Assembly (NCBI RefSeq): GCF_019800005.1
Contig: NZ_JABGCL010000018.1
Span: 56,729 to 120,728 of the forward strand
DNA: 64,000 bases
Direction: 5' to 3'
From: Geminicoccus harenae
GTDB lineage: Bacteria > Pseudomonadota > Alphaproteobacteria > Geminicoccales > Geminicoccaceae
Shown: one piece after another, positions 50,730-61,307 of the stretch
Layout: each line of letters begins with the position of its first letter
Position numbering within the stretch: position 1 is the stretch's first letter
Position numbers and translations under genes: made by a program
Notes under the pieces: model-generated
Seen by the model: only the letters and a program-made list of their open reading frames with translations
What the model was told of the DNA's origin: nothing
The model's database searches: none

Positions 50730-52112
50730 TCAGAACTCGGCCGGAGCCTCGACGCCCGAGCCGTCCAGTGCCGAGCGGATCGCACCCTTCAGCCGCTCCA
50801 GCCCGTCCTCCGAGCTGGCCTCGGCGCGGGCCACCAGCACCGCCTGGGTGTTGGAGGCGCGCAGCAGCCACCAGCCATCCTCGGTGTCGACCCGCACGCC
50901 GTCGATGTCGTTCACCTTGGCCCCCTGGCTCGCCAGCTTCGCCTTGACGTGCTGGATCGCCGGGAACTTGACCTCTTCCTCGCAGTCGAACCGGATCTCG
51001 GGCGTGGCGATCACGTTGGGCATCGCGTCGCGCCAGTCCTTCAGCGTCCGGCCGCTGCGCGACAGGATGTCCAGGAGGCGCACGGCGACATAGAGCGCGT
51101 CGTCATGGCCGTAGAACTTGTGCTTGTAGAAGATGTGGCCGCTCATCTCGCCGGACAGCGGCGCCTCCTCCTCGATCATCTTGTCCTTGATGAGCGAGTG
51201 GCCGGTCTTCCACATGATCGGCCGGCCGCCCAGCCGCGTGATTTCGTCGAACAGGCCCTTGGACGACTTGATGTCGGCGATCACCGCGGCACCCGGCATC
51301 TCCGGCAGGATGTCGGCTGCCAGGATCTGCAGGATCTGGTCGCCCCAGACGATCCGGCCGGTAGAATCGACCACGCCGATCCGGTCGCCGTCCCCGTCGA
51401 AGCCGATGCCGATCTCGGCACCCGACGAGCGCACCCGCTCGATCAGCGTCACCAGGTTCTCCGGGACGGTCGGGTCGGGATGGTGGTTGGGGAAGCGGCC
51501 GTCCACCTCGGCGAACAGGCACTCATGCGTGCCCGGCAGCTTCGCCACCAGCGCGGTCATGGCCGGGCCGGCAGCGCCGTTGCCGGCGTCCCAGACCGCA
51601 TGGACCGGCCGGGTGCCCTGGTAGTCCTTGGCGAGCCTTGCGACATAGTCGTCGAAGACCGAGACCTCCTCGACCCTGCCCTTGCCGGTCTCGAAGTCGC
51701 CGGCCGCGATCAGCCGGCCGAGCTCGCGGATGCCCTCGCCGAAGAACGAGTGCTTGGCGAGCATCATCTTGAAGCCGTTATGGGTCGGCGGATTGTGCGA
51801 CCCGGTGATCTGCAGCCCGCCATCGGTATCGAGATGATGCACGGCGAAGTAGAGCATCGGGGTCGGCCCCAGCCCCACCGCGGCCACGTCGACGCCGGCC
51901 GAGGTGATGCCGCGGATCACGGCCGCCACCAGGTCCGGCGAGCTCAGCCGGCCGTCATAGCCCACCGCCACGCGCTGGCCGCCATTGCGGCGCACCACGG
52001 TCCCGAACGCCCGGCCGATCGCCAGCGCATCGTCGGCGAACAGGGTCTCGCCGACGATGCCGCGAATGTCGTACTCGCGCAGGATGGATGGGTGCAGCTT
52101 GTGACCGGCCAT
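50730..52112 (-). CDS. Phosphomannomutase/phosphoglucomutase
   Basis: A 460-residue alpha-D-phosphohexomutase interconverting sugar 6- and 1-phosphates for polysaccharide precursors. The phosphoserine is Ser105 (ITGSHNPPTHNGFKM), the Mg site is FDGDGDRIGV near residue 245, the sugar loop GEMSGH and the phosphate loop RASNTQAVLVARAEA. This is the AlgC/ManB type. The start MAGHKLHPSILREYDIRG is preceded by an AGGAG site. It follows ugd by 49 bases. Confidence 0.93.
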   Translation of the reverse strand: MAGHKLHPSILREYDIRGIVGETLFADDALAIGRAFGTVVRRNGGQRVAVGYDGRLSSPDLVAAVIRGITSAGVDVAAVGLGPTPMLYFAVHHLDTDGGLQITGSHNPPTHNGFKMMLAKHSFFGEGIRELGRLIAAGDFETGKGRVEEVSVFDDYVARLAKDYQGTRPVHAVWDAGNGAAGPAMTALVAKLPGTHECLFAEVDGRFPNHHPDPTVPENLVTLIERVRSSGAEIGIGFDGDGDRIGVVDSTGRIVWGDQILQILAADILPEMPGAAVIADIKSSKGLFDEITRLGGRPIMWKTGHSLIKDKMIEEEAPLSGEMSGHIFYKHKFYGHDDALYVAVRLLDILSRSGRTLKDWRDAMPNVIATPEIRFDCEEEVKFPAIQHVKAKLASQGAKVNDIDGVRVDTEDGWWLLRASNTQAVLVARAEASSEDGLERLKGAIRSALDGSGVEAPAEF

Positions 52113-52161
52113 GAAGGGCTCCTGAAAGGCTCCGAGAGGGCGTTGAAGGCTGGGCGCGGCT

Positions 52162-53481
52162 CTAGGCCGCGCCGACGCTCGGCCGTCCGATGCTGACATA
52201 GCTGAAGCCGCGCTGGGCGACCTCGGCGGGGTTGAAGATGTTGCGCAGGTCGATGATGCGCGGCGCGTTCACCAGCTCGCGCACCCGGTCCAGGTCCAGG
52301 CCGCGGAACTCGTTCCACTCGGTGAGCACCACGATCGCATCCGCCCCGGTCACCGCGTCATAGGGGTCCTGCGCCCAGACCACCTCGGGCAGGAGCTTCT
52401 CCGCCTCCTTCTTGCCCTCCGGGTCATAGGCGCGGATCTCCGCCCCCTCGCCCTTCAGCGACGGCAGCACCACCAGCGACGGCGCGTCGCGCATGTCGTC
52501 GGTGTTCGGCTTGAAGGTCACGCCCAGCACCGCGATGGTCTTGCCGGCCACCGAGCCGCCCATGGCGTCGGTGATCTTGCGCACCATCTTGCGCTTGCGC
52601 ATCTCGTTGACCGCGATCGTGCTCTCGACGATGCGCAGGTCCACCCCGTTCTGCTCGGCGGTGCGCACGAGCGCCAGCGTGTCCTTGGGGAAGCACGAGC
52701 CGCCATAGCCCGGGCCGGCATGGAGGAACTTGCGGCCGATCCGGCCGTCCAGCCCCATGCCGCGCGCCACCTCGTTCACGTCCGCACCCACCCGCTCGCA
52801 CAGGTCGGCCATCTCGTTGATGAAGGTGATCTTGGTCGCGAGGAAGCTGTTGGTCGCGTACTTGATCAGCTCGGAGGTCTCGAGGCTGGTGAACAGGATC
52901 GGCACCTCGATCGTGTTGAGCGGCCGGTAGCAGCCGATCATCGCCTCGCGCGCCAGCTCGCTGTCCACGCCGCACACCACCCGGTCCGGGCGCATGAAGT
53001 CCTCGATCGCCGAGCCCTCGCGCAGGAACTCGGGATTGGACGCGATCTCGACCTGCAGGTCCGGGCGGACCTTGCGGAACAGTTCCTTGAGCTTGCGGCC
53101 GGTACCCACCGGCACGGTCGACTTGGTCACCACCACGGTCGGCGCCTTGAGCGCCTTGGCGATCGCCTCGCCCGCGGCGAACACGTAGGTGAGGTCGGCA
53201 TGGCCATCACCGCGGCGGGTCGGCGTGCCCACCGCGATGAAGATCGCCTCCTTGTCCTGCACGCCCTCTTCCAGGGAGGTCGTGAAGGTCAGCCGCCCCG
53301 CCTTGACGTTCTTCTCGACCAGCGCGTCCAGCCCCGGCTCATAGATCGGGATGCCGCCCGCCTCCAGCATCGCGATCTTCTTCGGATCCACGTCGATGCA
53401 GGTCACGTCATGGCCGAACTCGGCAAAGCATGCACCGGACACCAGGCCGACATAGCCCACGCCGATCATCGCAATGCGCAT
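52162..53481 (-). CDS. UDP-glucose 6-dehydrogenase
   Basis: A 439-residue enzyme oxidising UDP-glucose to UDP-glucuronate (Ugd/TuaD type). The NAD motif is MIGVGYVGLVSGACF at the N-terminus. The catalytic cysteine is in GYGGSCFPKDT near residue 263, and the C-terminal UDP-binding domain begins GVTFKPNTDDMRDAPS. It works after GalU, whose gene lies 48 bases upstream. Confidence 0.96.
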   Translation of the reverse strand: MRIAMIGVGYVGLVSGACFAEFGHDVTCIDVDPKKIAMLEAGGIPIYEPGLDALVEKNVKAGRLTFTTSLEEGVQDKEAIFIAVGTPTRRGDGHADLTYVFAAGEAIAKALKAPTVVVTKSTVPVGTGRKLKELFRKVRPDLQVEIASNPEFLREGSAIEDFMRPDRVVCGVDSELAREAMIGCYRPLNTIEVPILFTSLETSELIKYATNSFLATKITFINEMADLCERVGADVNEVARGMGLDGRIGRKFLHAGPGYGGSCFPKDTLALVRTAEQNGVDLRIVESTIAVNEMRKRKMVRKITDAMGGSVAGKTIAVLGVTFKPNTDDMRDAPSLVVLPSLKGEGAEIRAYDPEGKKEAEKLLPEVVWAQDPYDAVTGADAIVVLTEWNEFRGLDLDRVRELVNAPRIIDLRNIFNPAEVAQRGFSYVSIGRPSVGAA

Positions 53482-53529
53482 GCACGTCTCCAGAAAAACA
53501 AGGGCGGTTCGCAGGTCGAGGAAGGAGGC

Positions 53530-54396
53530 TCAGCGGTAGCGGGACAGGATCTCGCGCACGCCGTCGGCCAGATCGGGCCGCCGCAATGCCGCGGCGACCA
53601 CGGCCTCGACGTAGCCGAGTTTGTCGCCACAGTCATACCGGCCGCCGCGATATACCGCAGCGTGGAAGGGCGAATTTCCGATCAGCTTCTGCATGGCGTC
53701 GGTGAGCTGGATCTCGTTGCCGGCCCCGCGCTCGCCTTTGGCCAGATGGTCGAAGACCTGCGGCACGAGGATGTAGCGGCCGATGATCGAGAGCCGGGAC
53801 GGCGCGTCCTCGGGCTTGGGCTTCTCGATCATGCCAGTGACCTCGATCAGCTCGCCGTCTTCCTTGCCGGTGGCGATGATGCCGTAGCGGCTGGTCTGCT
53901 CGGCCGGCACCTCGACCACCGAGATCAGATTGCCCTGGGTCTTCTCGAACAGGCGGCACAGGTCGACCAGCGGCGGCGGGTCGTTCAGAAGGAGCTCGTC
54001 CACCAGCAGCACGGCGAAGGCCTCGTCACCCACCACGTGCCGGGCACACCACACCGCATGGCCCAGGCCCAACGGCTGCTGCTGGCGGGTATAGATCACC
54101 TCGCCGGCGGCCGGCACGGCCGCCTCCAGCTCCTCGAGCTGCGCGGTTTTCTCCTTGCGCTGCAGCGTGTCGAACAGCTCGTAGGCGCGGTCGAAATGGT
54201 CCTCGATCAGGACCTTGCCGCGCCCGGTGACGAACACGAAGCGCTCGACGCCGGCAGCGGCCGCCTCCTCGAAGGCGTACTGGATGACCGGCTTGTCGAC
54301 GACCGGGAGCATTTCCTTGGGCAGGACCTTGGTGGCGGGCAGCATGCGGGTGCCCTGGCCGGCCACAGGAAAAACCGCGGTGCGGATGCGTGTCAT
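53530..54396 (-). CDS. galU: UTP-glucose-1-phosphate uridylyltransferase
   Basis: A 288-residue nucleotidyltransferase making UDP-glucose. The signature FPVAGQGTRMLPATKVLPKEMLPVVDKP lies at residues 9-36, with FVTGRGKVLIEDHFD and GRYDCGDKLGYVEA further on. It is first gene of the galU-ugd-phosphomannomutase operon, which supplies precursors for exopolysaccharide or LPS. Confidence 0.96.
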   Translation of the reverse strand: MTRIRTAVFPVAGQGTRMLPATKVLPKEMLPVVDKPVIQYAFEEAAAAGVERFVFVTGRGKVLIEDHFDRAYELFDTLQRKEKTAQLEELEAAVPAAGEVIYTRQQQPLGLGHAVWCARHVVGDEAFAVLLVDELLLNDPPPLVDLCRLFEKTQGNLISVVEVPAEQTSRYGIIATGKEDGELIEVTGMIEKPKPEDAPSRLSIIGRYILVPQVFDHLAKGERGAGNEIQLTDAMQKLIGNSPFHAAVYRGGRYDCGDKLGYVEAVVAAALRRPDLADGVREILSRYR

Positions 54397-54475
54397 CTAT
54401 CCTCGCTCGCCCTGCACAGGCGCTTCAGATCTTCCTCCAGCTCCGGGACGGGAATCCCGGAACCCGCGCCGCCCC

Positions 54476-54504
54476 ACATAGCGGCGGCCCGACTGCGGCT
54501 TCAA
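54476..54504 (-). promoter_or_regulatory. Candidate promoter of the galU operon
   Basis: TTGAAG, 17 bases, CTATGT on the minus strand, about 80 bases before the galU ATG. Confidence 0.45.
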
Positions 54505-54612
54505 TAACGCGGATCGGGCCATTGCACAGGGACAAGCATCCGGTGCATGTGGCCCATGCGCCGGCCTGCGTCACCATGGACAGGCCGCGTGGGACAGTCT
54601 TCGGGGAAATTC

Positions 54613-54945
54613 ATGTCAAGTCTTCAGTCGCTCCGTCTCGACCCGTCCTTGCCCATGCCGGAATCCGGTTCTGTCGGGCAGGAGGCTCACGGCTCCAGCG
54701 ACCGCCGTTTCTTGACCGGCACCTGGTGCCATGCCGGCGGCAAGCTGGACGCCACCCAGCGCTATGACGAGGTCTGCGTGATCCTGGCCAGGCGGGTGCG
54801 GCTGACCAACGAGGCCGGCGAAGCCAGGGAGTACACGGTCGGCGACAGCTTCGTGATTCCCAAGGGCTTCAAGGGCACCTGGGAGACGCTGGAGCCGGTG
54901 CGCAAGCACTATGTCATCTACGACGTGGACCTGGTCCGCTCCTGA
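54613..54945 (+). CDS. Cupin-domain protein (DUF861 type)
   Basis: A 110-residue single cupin of the DUF861 group. The core is TGTWCHAGGKLD...RYDEVCVILARRVRLT...GDSFVIPKGFKGTWETLEPVRKHYVIYD, with the GxxFxxPxGxxGxWE pattern of that family. Metal ligands of classic cupins are only partly kept, as is usual here. Function unknown. The start MSSLQSLRLDPS is 67 bases or more after any neighbour, so it has its own promoter region. Confidence 0.8.
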   Translation: MSSLQSLRLDPSLPMPESGSVGQEAHGSSDRRFLTGTWCHAGGKLDATQRYDEVCVILARRVRLTNEAGEAREYTVGDSFVIPKGFKGTWETLEPVRKHYVIYDVDLVRS

Positions 54946-54952
54946 TCCGGTC

Positions 54953-54975
54953 GGGAGGGGTGCTGTGCCCCTCCC
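54953..54975. terminator. Bidirectional hairpin between cupin gene and mmsA
   Basis: GGGAGGGG and CCCCTCCC, a perfect 8-base stem with a 7-base loop, between two convergent genes only 41 bases apart. Probably ends both transcripts. Confidence 0.55.
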
Positions 54976-54986
54976 TTCGCCCATCG

Positions 54987-56483
<1,497 letters not shown>

Positions 56484-56672
56484 CGCCAGTTTCCTCTTCC
56501 TCCGGACGCCGGCATCTGCCTGCCGCTGCCGCCCGGGCGCTCAGGCCCGCCGGCGGCCCTCCTGTAGCCGATCCGGCCGATCGGTGCGAGCCGCAAGCGC
56601 CCGGCGGGATTTGCCAACAAGGCACGGCCCGCGCTAGGCAACTCGCCCCCATGTTCCGCGAGGAGAAGCAGC

Positions 56673-57065
56673 ATGGAGCAATTCACGGGCGGCTGCCTGT
56701 GCGGCAGCGTCAGGTTGGTGGCATCCGGGCGTCCCTACCGGGTCGGCATCTGCCACTGCCTCGACTGCCGCAAGCACCACGGCGCCCTGTTCAACGCGTC
56801 CGCGGTATTCCCGGCAGACGCGGTGACGATCGAGGGCGAGACTCGCGACTATGCCGGGCGGTTCTTCTGTCCCCGCTGCGGCTCCACCGTGTTCGGGCGC
56901 ACCGGCGACGAGGTCGAGGTGAACCTGGGCTCCCTGGATGCCCCCGACCAGCTGACGCCGACCTATGAAAGCTGGATCATCCGCCGCGAGGCCTGGCTGC
57001 CGCCCTTCCCGCTCACGCGGCGCTACGAGCGGGATCGCGACGCCTCGACCCGCTACGAGGAGTAG
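56673..57065 (+). CDS. GFA-family zinc protein
   Basis: A 130-residue protein of the glutathione-dependent formaldehyde-activating (GFA, CENP-V) family. Zinc ligands are Cys8/Cys10 (GGCLCGSVR), Cys27/Cys29/Cys32 (CHCLDCRKHHGA) and CPRCGS further on. Despite the family name most members' substrates are unknown. Divergent from mmsA. Confidence 0.88.
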   Translation: MEQFTGGCLCGSVRLVASGRPYRVGICHCLDCRKHHGALFNASAVFPADAVTIEGETRDYAGRFFCPRCGSTVFGRTGDEVEVNLGSLDAPDQLTPTYESWIIRREAWLPPFPLTRRYERDRDASTRYEE

Positions 57066-57106
57066 GCGGCCGGCCGGGCTTGCCAGCTTCACGACGTCAG
57101 GCGGGG

Positions 57107-58213
57107 TCAGCCGGATGCAGCGAACTCGATGTCGGTGATGCGCACGCCGGTCGCGCCGAACAGGGTCAGCGTGGACGGGCTCCAGTGGAAGGGGTCCCCT
57201 TCGTTGGTGCCGTCGAGCAGGTTGCTCGTCTGGAGCACGGTCGAGGCCTTCGTCTCGTTGCCATGGCGGACATCCACGATGGCGACGAAGCGGTCGTCAT
57301 CGTCGAGGATGCCGTTGCCGTTCGTGTCCAGGTCAGCGCGGTCGAGATGCCAGACGGGAAGCGGGTCGTCCTCCCAGAACTGTTCATGGCTGACCGTGAT
57401 GCGGATACGGTCGGTGCCGGGCTCGAAGTCGGTGATCAGATCGTGGCCGGCCGAGGAGTCGTCGAAGCTGTCGGGGTCATAGTCGAACCCGTGCCAGAAC
57501 AGGTCGCGGCCGCTGCCGCCCGTGATCTCGTCGGCACCACTATAGCCATCGATGGAGTCATCGCCGGTCCCGCCGGTCAGCTGGTCGGGTGCCAGGCCGC
57601 CCAGGATGGCGTCATTGCCCGGCCCGCCATCCGCCACATTGATGTCGCTGTCGACTTCCACGAAGTCGCTGCCGGCAGTTCCCGCCACCAGCAGGTCGTT
57701 GCCGGCTCCGCCCGACAAGCGGTCGCCTTCCTCGTTGCCGAGCAGCACGTCGTCGCCAGCACCGCCCCGCAGGATGTCCCAGCCCATCTGGCCGTCCAGC
57801 CAGTCATTGCCGTTCCCGCCCAGGACGGTGTCGTCGCCGTTGCCTGCCTCGACCAGGTCATCGCCGGCGTCGCCATGGATCAGGTCGGCGCCCTCGCCGC
57901 CCTCCAGGGCATCGCTGCCGCTCCCGCCGCGCAGCAGATCGGCCCCGTCGTCGCCTGCGAGCCGGTCGTTCCCGGCGCCGCCGACGAGCCGGTCGTGGCC
58001 GCTGCCACCCCATAGCCAGTCGTCGCCGCCCTGCCCGTCGATACGGTCGCGTCCGCCAGCGCCCCAGATGCGGTCGCCACCGCCGCCTCCCAGGAGATGA
58101 TCGTTCCCAGCCTTCCCGGTGATGCGGTCATTGCCCGCAAGCCCCCGGATGATGTCGGCGGCCGAGGTGCCAATCAGCACGTCCGCCCGCACAGTCCCGG
58201 AAATATCGGCCAT
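57107..58213 (-). CDS. RTX-repeat calcium-binding protein
   Basis: A 368-residue protein almost wholly built from GGxGxDx nonapeptides (about residues 15-180, at least fifteen, e.g. GGAGNDRLAGDDGADLL). There is a second short block and an EF-hand-like loop (DTNGNGILDDDD) near residue 300. No signal peptide is seen, which fits C-terminal type I secretion. No ABC exporter, membrane fusion protein or catalytic domain is encoded nearby. Function unknown; calcium binding follows from the repeats. The start MADISGTVRADVLIG was chosen at the first repeat unit. Confidence 0.85.
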   Translation of the reverse strand: MADISGTVRADVLIGTSAADIIRGLAGNDRITGKAGNDHLLGGGGGDRIWGAGGRDRIDGQGGDDWLWGGSGHDRLVGGAGNDRLAGDDGADLLRGGSGSDALEGGEGADLIHGDAGDDLVEAGNGDDTVLGGNGNDWLDGQMGWDILRGGAGDDVLLGNEEGDRLSGGAGNDLLVAGTAGSDFVEVDSDINVADGGPGNDAILGGLAPDQLTGGTGDDSIDGYSGADEITGGSGRDLFWHGFDYDPDSFDDSSAGHDLITDFEPGTDRIRITVSHEQFWEDDPLPVWHLDRADLDTNGNGILDDDDRFVAIVDVRHGNETKASTVLQTSNLLDGTNEGDPFHWSPSTLTLFGATGVRITDIEFAASG

Positions 58214-58267
58214 GCTCCATCCTCCCCACCCGAGGCAGGTGCCGCAATGATAGCCAGGATCTGTAAG

Positions 58268-58295
58268 TGTAGCAGATACTCGATTTGTTGCTACA
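58268..58295. promoter_or_regulatory. Dyad upstream of the RTX gene, possible operator
   Basis: TGTAGCA and TGCTACA, perfect 7-base arms 14 bases apart, 55-82 bases before the RTX start and inside the A/T-rich patch. The layout suits a dimeric repressor or activator site. Confidence 0.35.
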
Positions 58296-58454
58296 TGATT
58301 GTCGAGAGGGGAATGCACGACGGTCTCGTAATCATCCCCATGCTCCACCGCACAACTTCAGCCGGCTGCAACTTGCAGGGTCCGCCAGCAATGGGTGGGC
58401 AGTCGCAGGCGACCATGACAGGCTGCTGTTCGCGGCGTGCGGGCCGGGCTCAGT

Positions 58455-58479
58455 GCCGGACGGCCCGGCGCCGTCCGGC
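58455..58479 (-). terminator. Hairpin after pepN
   Basis: GCCGGACGG and CCGTCCGGC pair perfectly with a 7-base loop, 48 bases after the pepN stop. No T-tract. Confidence 0.45.
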
Positions 58480-58526
58480 CTTGCGACGACCCCGGGTGAT
58501 CCGATGATGCCGGCCCAGAACTGCCC

Positions 58527-61160
58527 TCACTCCAGGCTCTTGCTGGCGATCTCGTAGCAGTCGCGGGACAGGTTCGGCCGGGCCAGGGCGCGTTCCAGCT
58601 CGGCGCGCATCAGCGCCTGGCGTGCCGGGTCGTAGGGCTTGAACCGGCCGAGCGGGCGCATCAGCCGGGAGGCGACCTGCGGGTTGCGCGGGTCCAGCTC
58701 CAGGATCCGGTCCATCACGAAGCGGTAGCCGGCACCGTCGGCCCGGTGGAAGCCGGCCGGGTTGTTGGCGAACACGCCGACCAGGGAATAGACCCGGTTC
58801 GGGTTGCCCAGCGTGAAGGCCGGGTGGTGGCGCAGCCGCTCGACCTTGGCCAGCACCGCCTCGTCATCGACCGAGGCCTGCAGGGCGAACCACTTGTTGA
58901 CCACCAGCGGCTCGGACTGCCAGCGGGCATAGAAGCTGGCGAGCGCGTTGGTGGCAAAACCGTCGCCGCTCTCCAGGAGTGCCCGCAGGGCGGCAAAGCC
59001 GTCGGTCATGTTGTCGGCCTGCTCGAACTGCCGCCTGGCCCGCGCCACGGCTTCCGCGTCCGCCGCCTGCACCGACCAGTACAGGGCCTGGTTCTTGATG
59101 GCCCGCCGCCCCGCCGATGCCGTGTCGTTGCTGAACGGCCTGCCATCGGCGAAGCGCTCGTAGGTTTCGGCCCATTCGCTGCGCAGCTCCCGGCTGAGGC
59201 TCTGCTGCAGGCTGCGCAGGGCGCCGCGGATGCCCTCGACGTCGATCTGCCGGCGCTGCTGGCCGACATAGGTGAAGGATGGGAGCTGCACGGCGCGGGC
59301 GGCGAAGGCCGGATCGGCCGGCGCATCGGCCAGCACCTTGCGGAACGCGTCCAGCAGGGCCGGCGAGGCTTCCGCCCGCCCCCCGGCATCGACGCCGCGC
59401 AGGAGCAGGCGCAGGGCCAGCTGCTGGCCGGCTTCCCAGCGGTTGAACGCATCCTCGTCCTGGCCCAGCAGCAGGGCCAGCTCGTCGTCCCCATAGTCCA
59501 GATGGAGGCGCACCGGGGCCGAGAAGTTGCGCAGCAGCGAGGGCACCGGCTCCGCGTCCAGCCCCTTGAACACGAAGCGCTGGCGGGCCTCCGTCAGCTC
59601 CAGCACCCGCTCCGTGCCCTTCGGCTCGTTCTCGCCTTCCAGCATGAGCGGCAGCGGCGCGCCGTCCCGCCCCAGCAGGCCCATGCGGATCGGGACATGG
59701 AGCGGCAGCTTGTCCGGCTGGCCATGCGTGGGCGGCGTGGACTGGGCGATGTCCAGGACCAGCGTGCCGGTACCGGGGTCGTAGCTGCGCTGCACGGTCA
59801 GTTCCGGCGTGCCGGCCTGGCTGTACCAGTGGCGGAACAGGCCCAGATCCTTGCCGGACGCATCCTCCATGGCCCGCACGAAGTCCTCGCAGGTCACCGC
59901 CTGGCCGTCATGGCGCTGGAAGTACAGGTCGATGCCGGCCCGGTACGCCTCCGGCCCGATCAGGGTGTGGATCATCCGGATGACCTCCGCCCCCTTCTCG
60001 TAGACCGTGCGCGTGTAGAAATTGTTGATCTCCACATAGGAGTCCGGCCGGATCGGGTGCGACATGGGCCCGGCATCCTCGGGGAACTGGCCTTCCCGCA
60101 GGAGCTGGACGTCGCCGATCCGCTTCACCGCGGCCGAATGCATGTCCGAGGTGAACTGCTGGTCGCGGAAGACGGTCAGGCCTTCCTTCAGGGTAAGCTG
60201 GAACCAGTCGCGGCAGGTGACCCGGTTGCCGGTCCAGTTGTGAAAATACTCATGCGCGACGATTCGCTCGACCTGCATGAAGTCGGCGTCGGTGGCGGTG
60301 TCGGCGCGTGCCAGCGTCGCCGAGGTGTTGAAGATGTTGAGGCCCTTGTTCTCCATCGCCCCCATGTTGAAGTGCGATACGGCGACGATCATGAACAGGT
60401 CGAGGTCGTATTCCAGGCCATAGACGTCCTCGTCCCACTTCATCGACTTCTTCAGCGATTCCATGGCGTGGCGGCACTGGTCGATCACCGCGTGCTCGGA
60501 ATAGATCCGGAGATCGACATGGCGGCCCGATCTGGTGGTGAAGCTGTCCTGCAGCAGCGCCAGGTCGCCTGCCACCAGCGCGAACAGGTAGGAGGGCTTG
60601 GGGAACGGATCCTCCCAGACGGCGTAGTGTCGCCCGTCCGGGAGCTCCCCCGCCTCGACCGGGTTGCCGTTGGACAGCAGCACCGGACAGGTCCGGCGCT
60701 CGCCGGTGATCCGCACCCGATAGACGCTCATCACGTCCGGCCGGTCCTGGGAAAAAGCGATGCGCCGGAACCCTTGGGCCTCGCACTGGGTGCAGAAGAT
60801 GCCGTTGCTGAGATAGAGGCCGGAGAGTGCCGTGTTGTGCTTGGGGTCGCAGCGCTGGGTGATCTCCAGGACGCAGCGCTCGGGCAGGCCCTTGACGATC
60901 AGCCCGCTGGGCGTCGGGACGATTCGCTCTTCCGCCAGTGGCGCGCCGTCCAGCCTGGCACCCAGGAAGGTCAGGGCCTCGCCGTCCAGCTCCAGGTCCG
61001 GCAAATCGCCGTCCTGCCCGTTGCGCTCCAGCGTCAGCCGGGAAACGACGACCGTGGCCTCGGGGTGGAGGTCGACATCCAGCTCGATCCGCCGGGTCCA
61101 CCAGTCCGGCTCCTGGTAATCCTCGCGCCGGATGATGCTGCGGGTGCTGCCGTCGGCCAT
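58527..61160 (-). CDS. pepN: Aminopeptidase N
   Basis: An 877-residue M1-family zinc aminopeptidase, cytosolic. The exopeptidase motif is GAMENKGLNIF (near 265), and the zinc site is HEYFHNWTGNRVTCRDWFQLTLKEG (302-326) with the distal Glu. The PepN group C-terminal helical domain is complete, ending CYEIASKSLE. Length matches gammaproteobacterial-type PepN. It is divergent from the HIBDH-like gene. Confidence 0.97.
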   Translation of the reverse strand: MADGSTRSIIRREDYQEPDWWTRRIELDVDLHPEATVVVSRLTLERNGQDGDLPDLELDGEALTFLGARLDGAPLAEERIVPTPSGLIVKGLPERCVLEITQRCDPKHNTALSGLYLSNGIFCTQCEAQGFRRIAFSQDRPDVMSVYRVRITGERRTCPVLLSNGNPVEAGELPDGRHYAVWEDPFPKPSYLFALVAGDLALLQDSFTTRSGRHVDLRIYSEHAVIDQCRHAMESLKKSMKWDEDVYGLEYDLDLFMIVAVSHFNMGAMENKGLNIFNTSATLARADTATDADFMQVERIVAHEYFHNWTGNRVTCRDWFQLTLKEGLTVFRDQQFTSDMHSAAVKRIGDVQLLREGQFPEDAGPMSHPIRPDSYVEINNFYTRTVYEKGAEVIRMIHTLIGPEAYRAGIDLYFQRHDGQAVTCEDFVRAMEDASGKDLGLFRHWYSQAGTPELTVQRSYDPGTGTLVLDIAQSTPPTHGQPDKLPLHVPIRMGLLGRDGAPLPLMLEGENEPKGTERVLELTEARQRFVFKGLDAEPVPSLLRNFSAPVRLHLDYGDDELALLLGQDEDAFNRWEAGQQLALRLLLRGVDAGGRAEASPALLDAFRKVLADAPADPAFAARAVQLPSFTYVGQQRRQIDVEGIRGALRSLQQSLSRELRSEWAETYERFADGRPFSNDTASAGRRAIKNQALYWSVQAADAEAVARARRQFEQADNMTDGFAALRALLESGDGFATNALASFYARWQSEPLVVNKWFALQASVDDEAVLAKVERLRHHPAFTLGNPNRVYSLVGVFANNPAGFHRADGAGYRFVMDRILELDPRNPQVASRLMRPLGRFKPYDPARQALMRAELERALARPNLSRDCYEIASKSLE

Positions 61161-61307
61161 GATTCACTCTTCAACGGGTCGGGAGCCCGGAATGTGGCCG
61201 CCGGAAACCGATGCCGCAACGGGGTGCGCTATCGGGCGGATCATGGCATGGATCGCCGCGTACGCGCGGCCGGCGCCGGCGCAGCAACTCAGAGGGAGAC
61301 GATCGCC

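Larger units (their letters stand above)
58214..58526. other. RTX-pepN intergenic region
   Basis: 313 bases without a supportable gene. It contains an A/T-richer patch around 58255-58340 upstream of the RTX gene with a 7-base dyad, and the hairpin after pepN. Confidence 0.6.

Noticed and set aside
58746..61307. Long plus-strand extension upstream of the HIBDH-like gene, antisense to pepN
   Set aside because: Only the last 290 codons match a family; the rest mirrors pepN.
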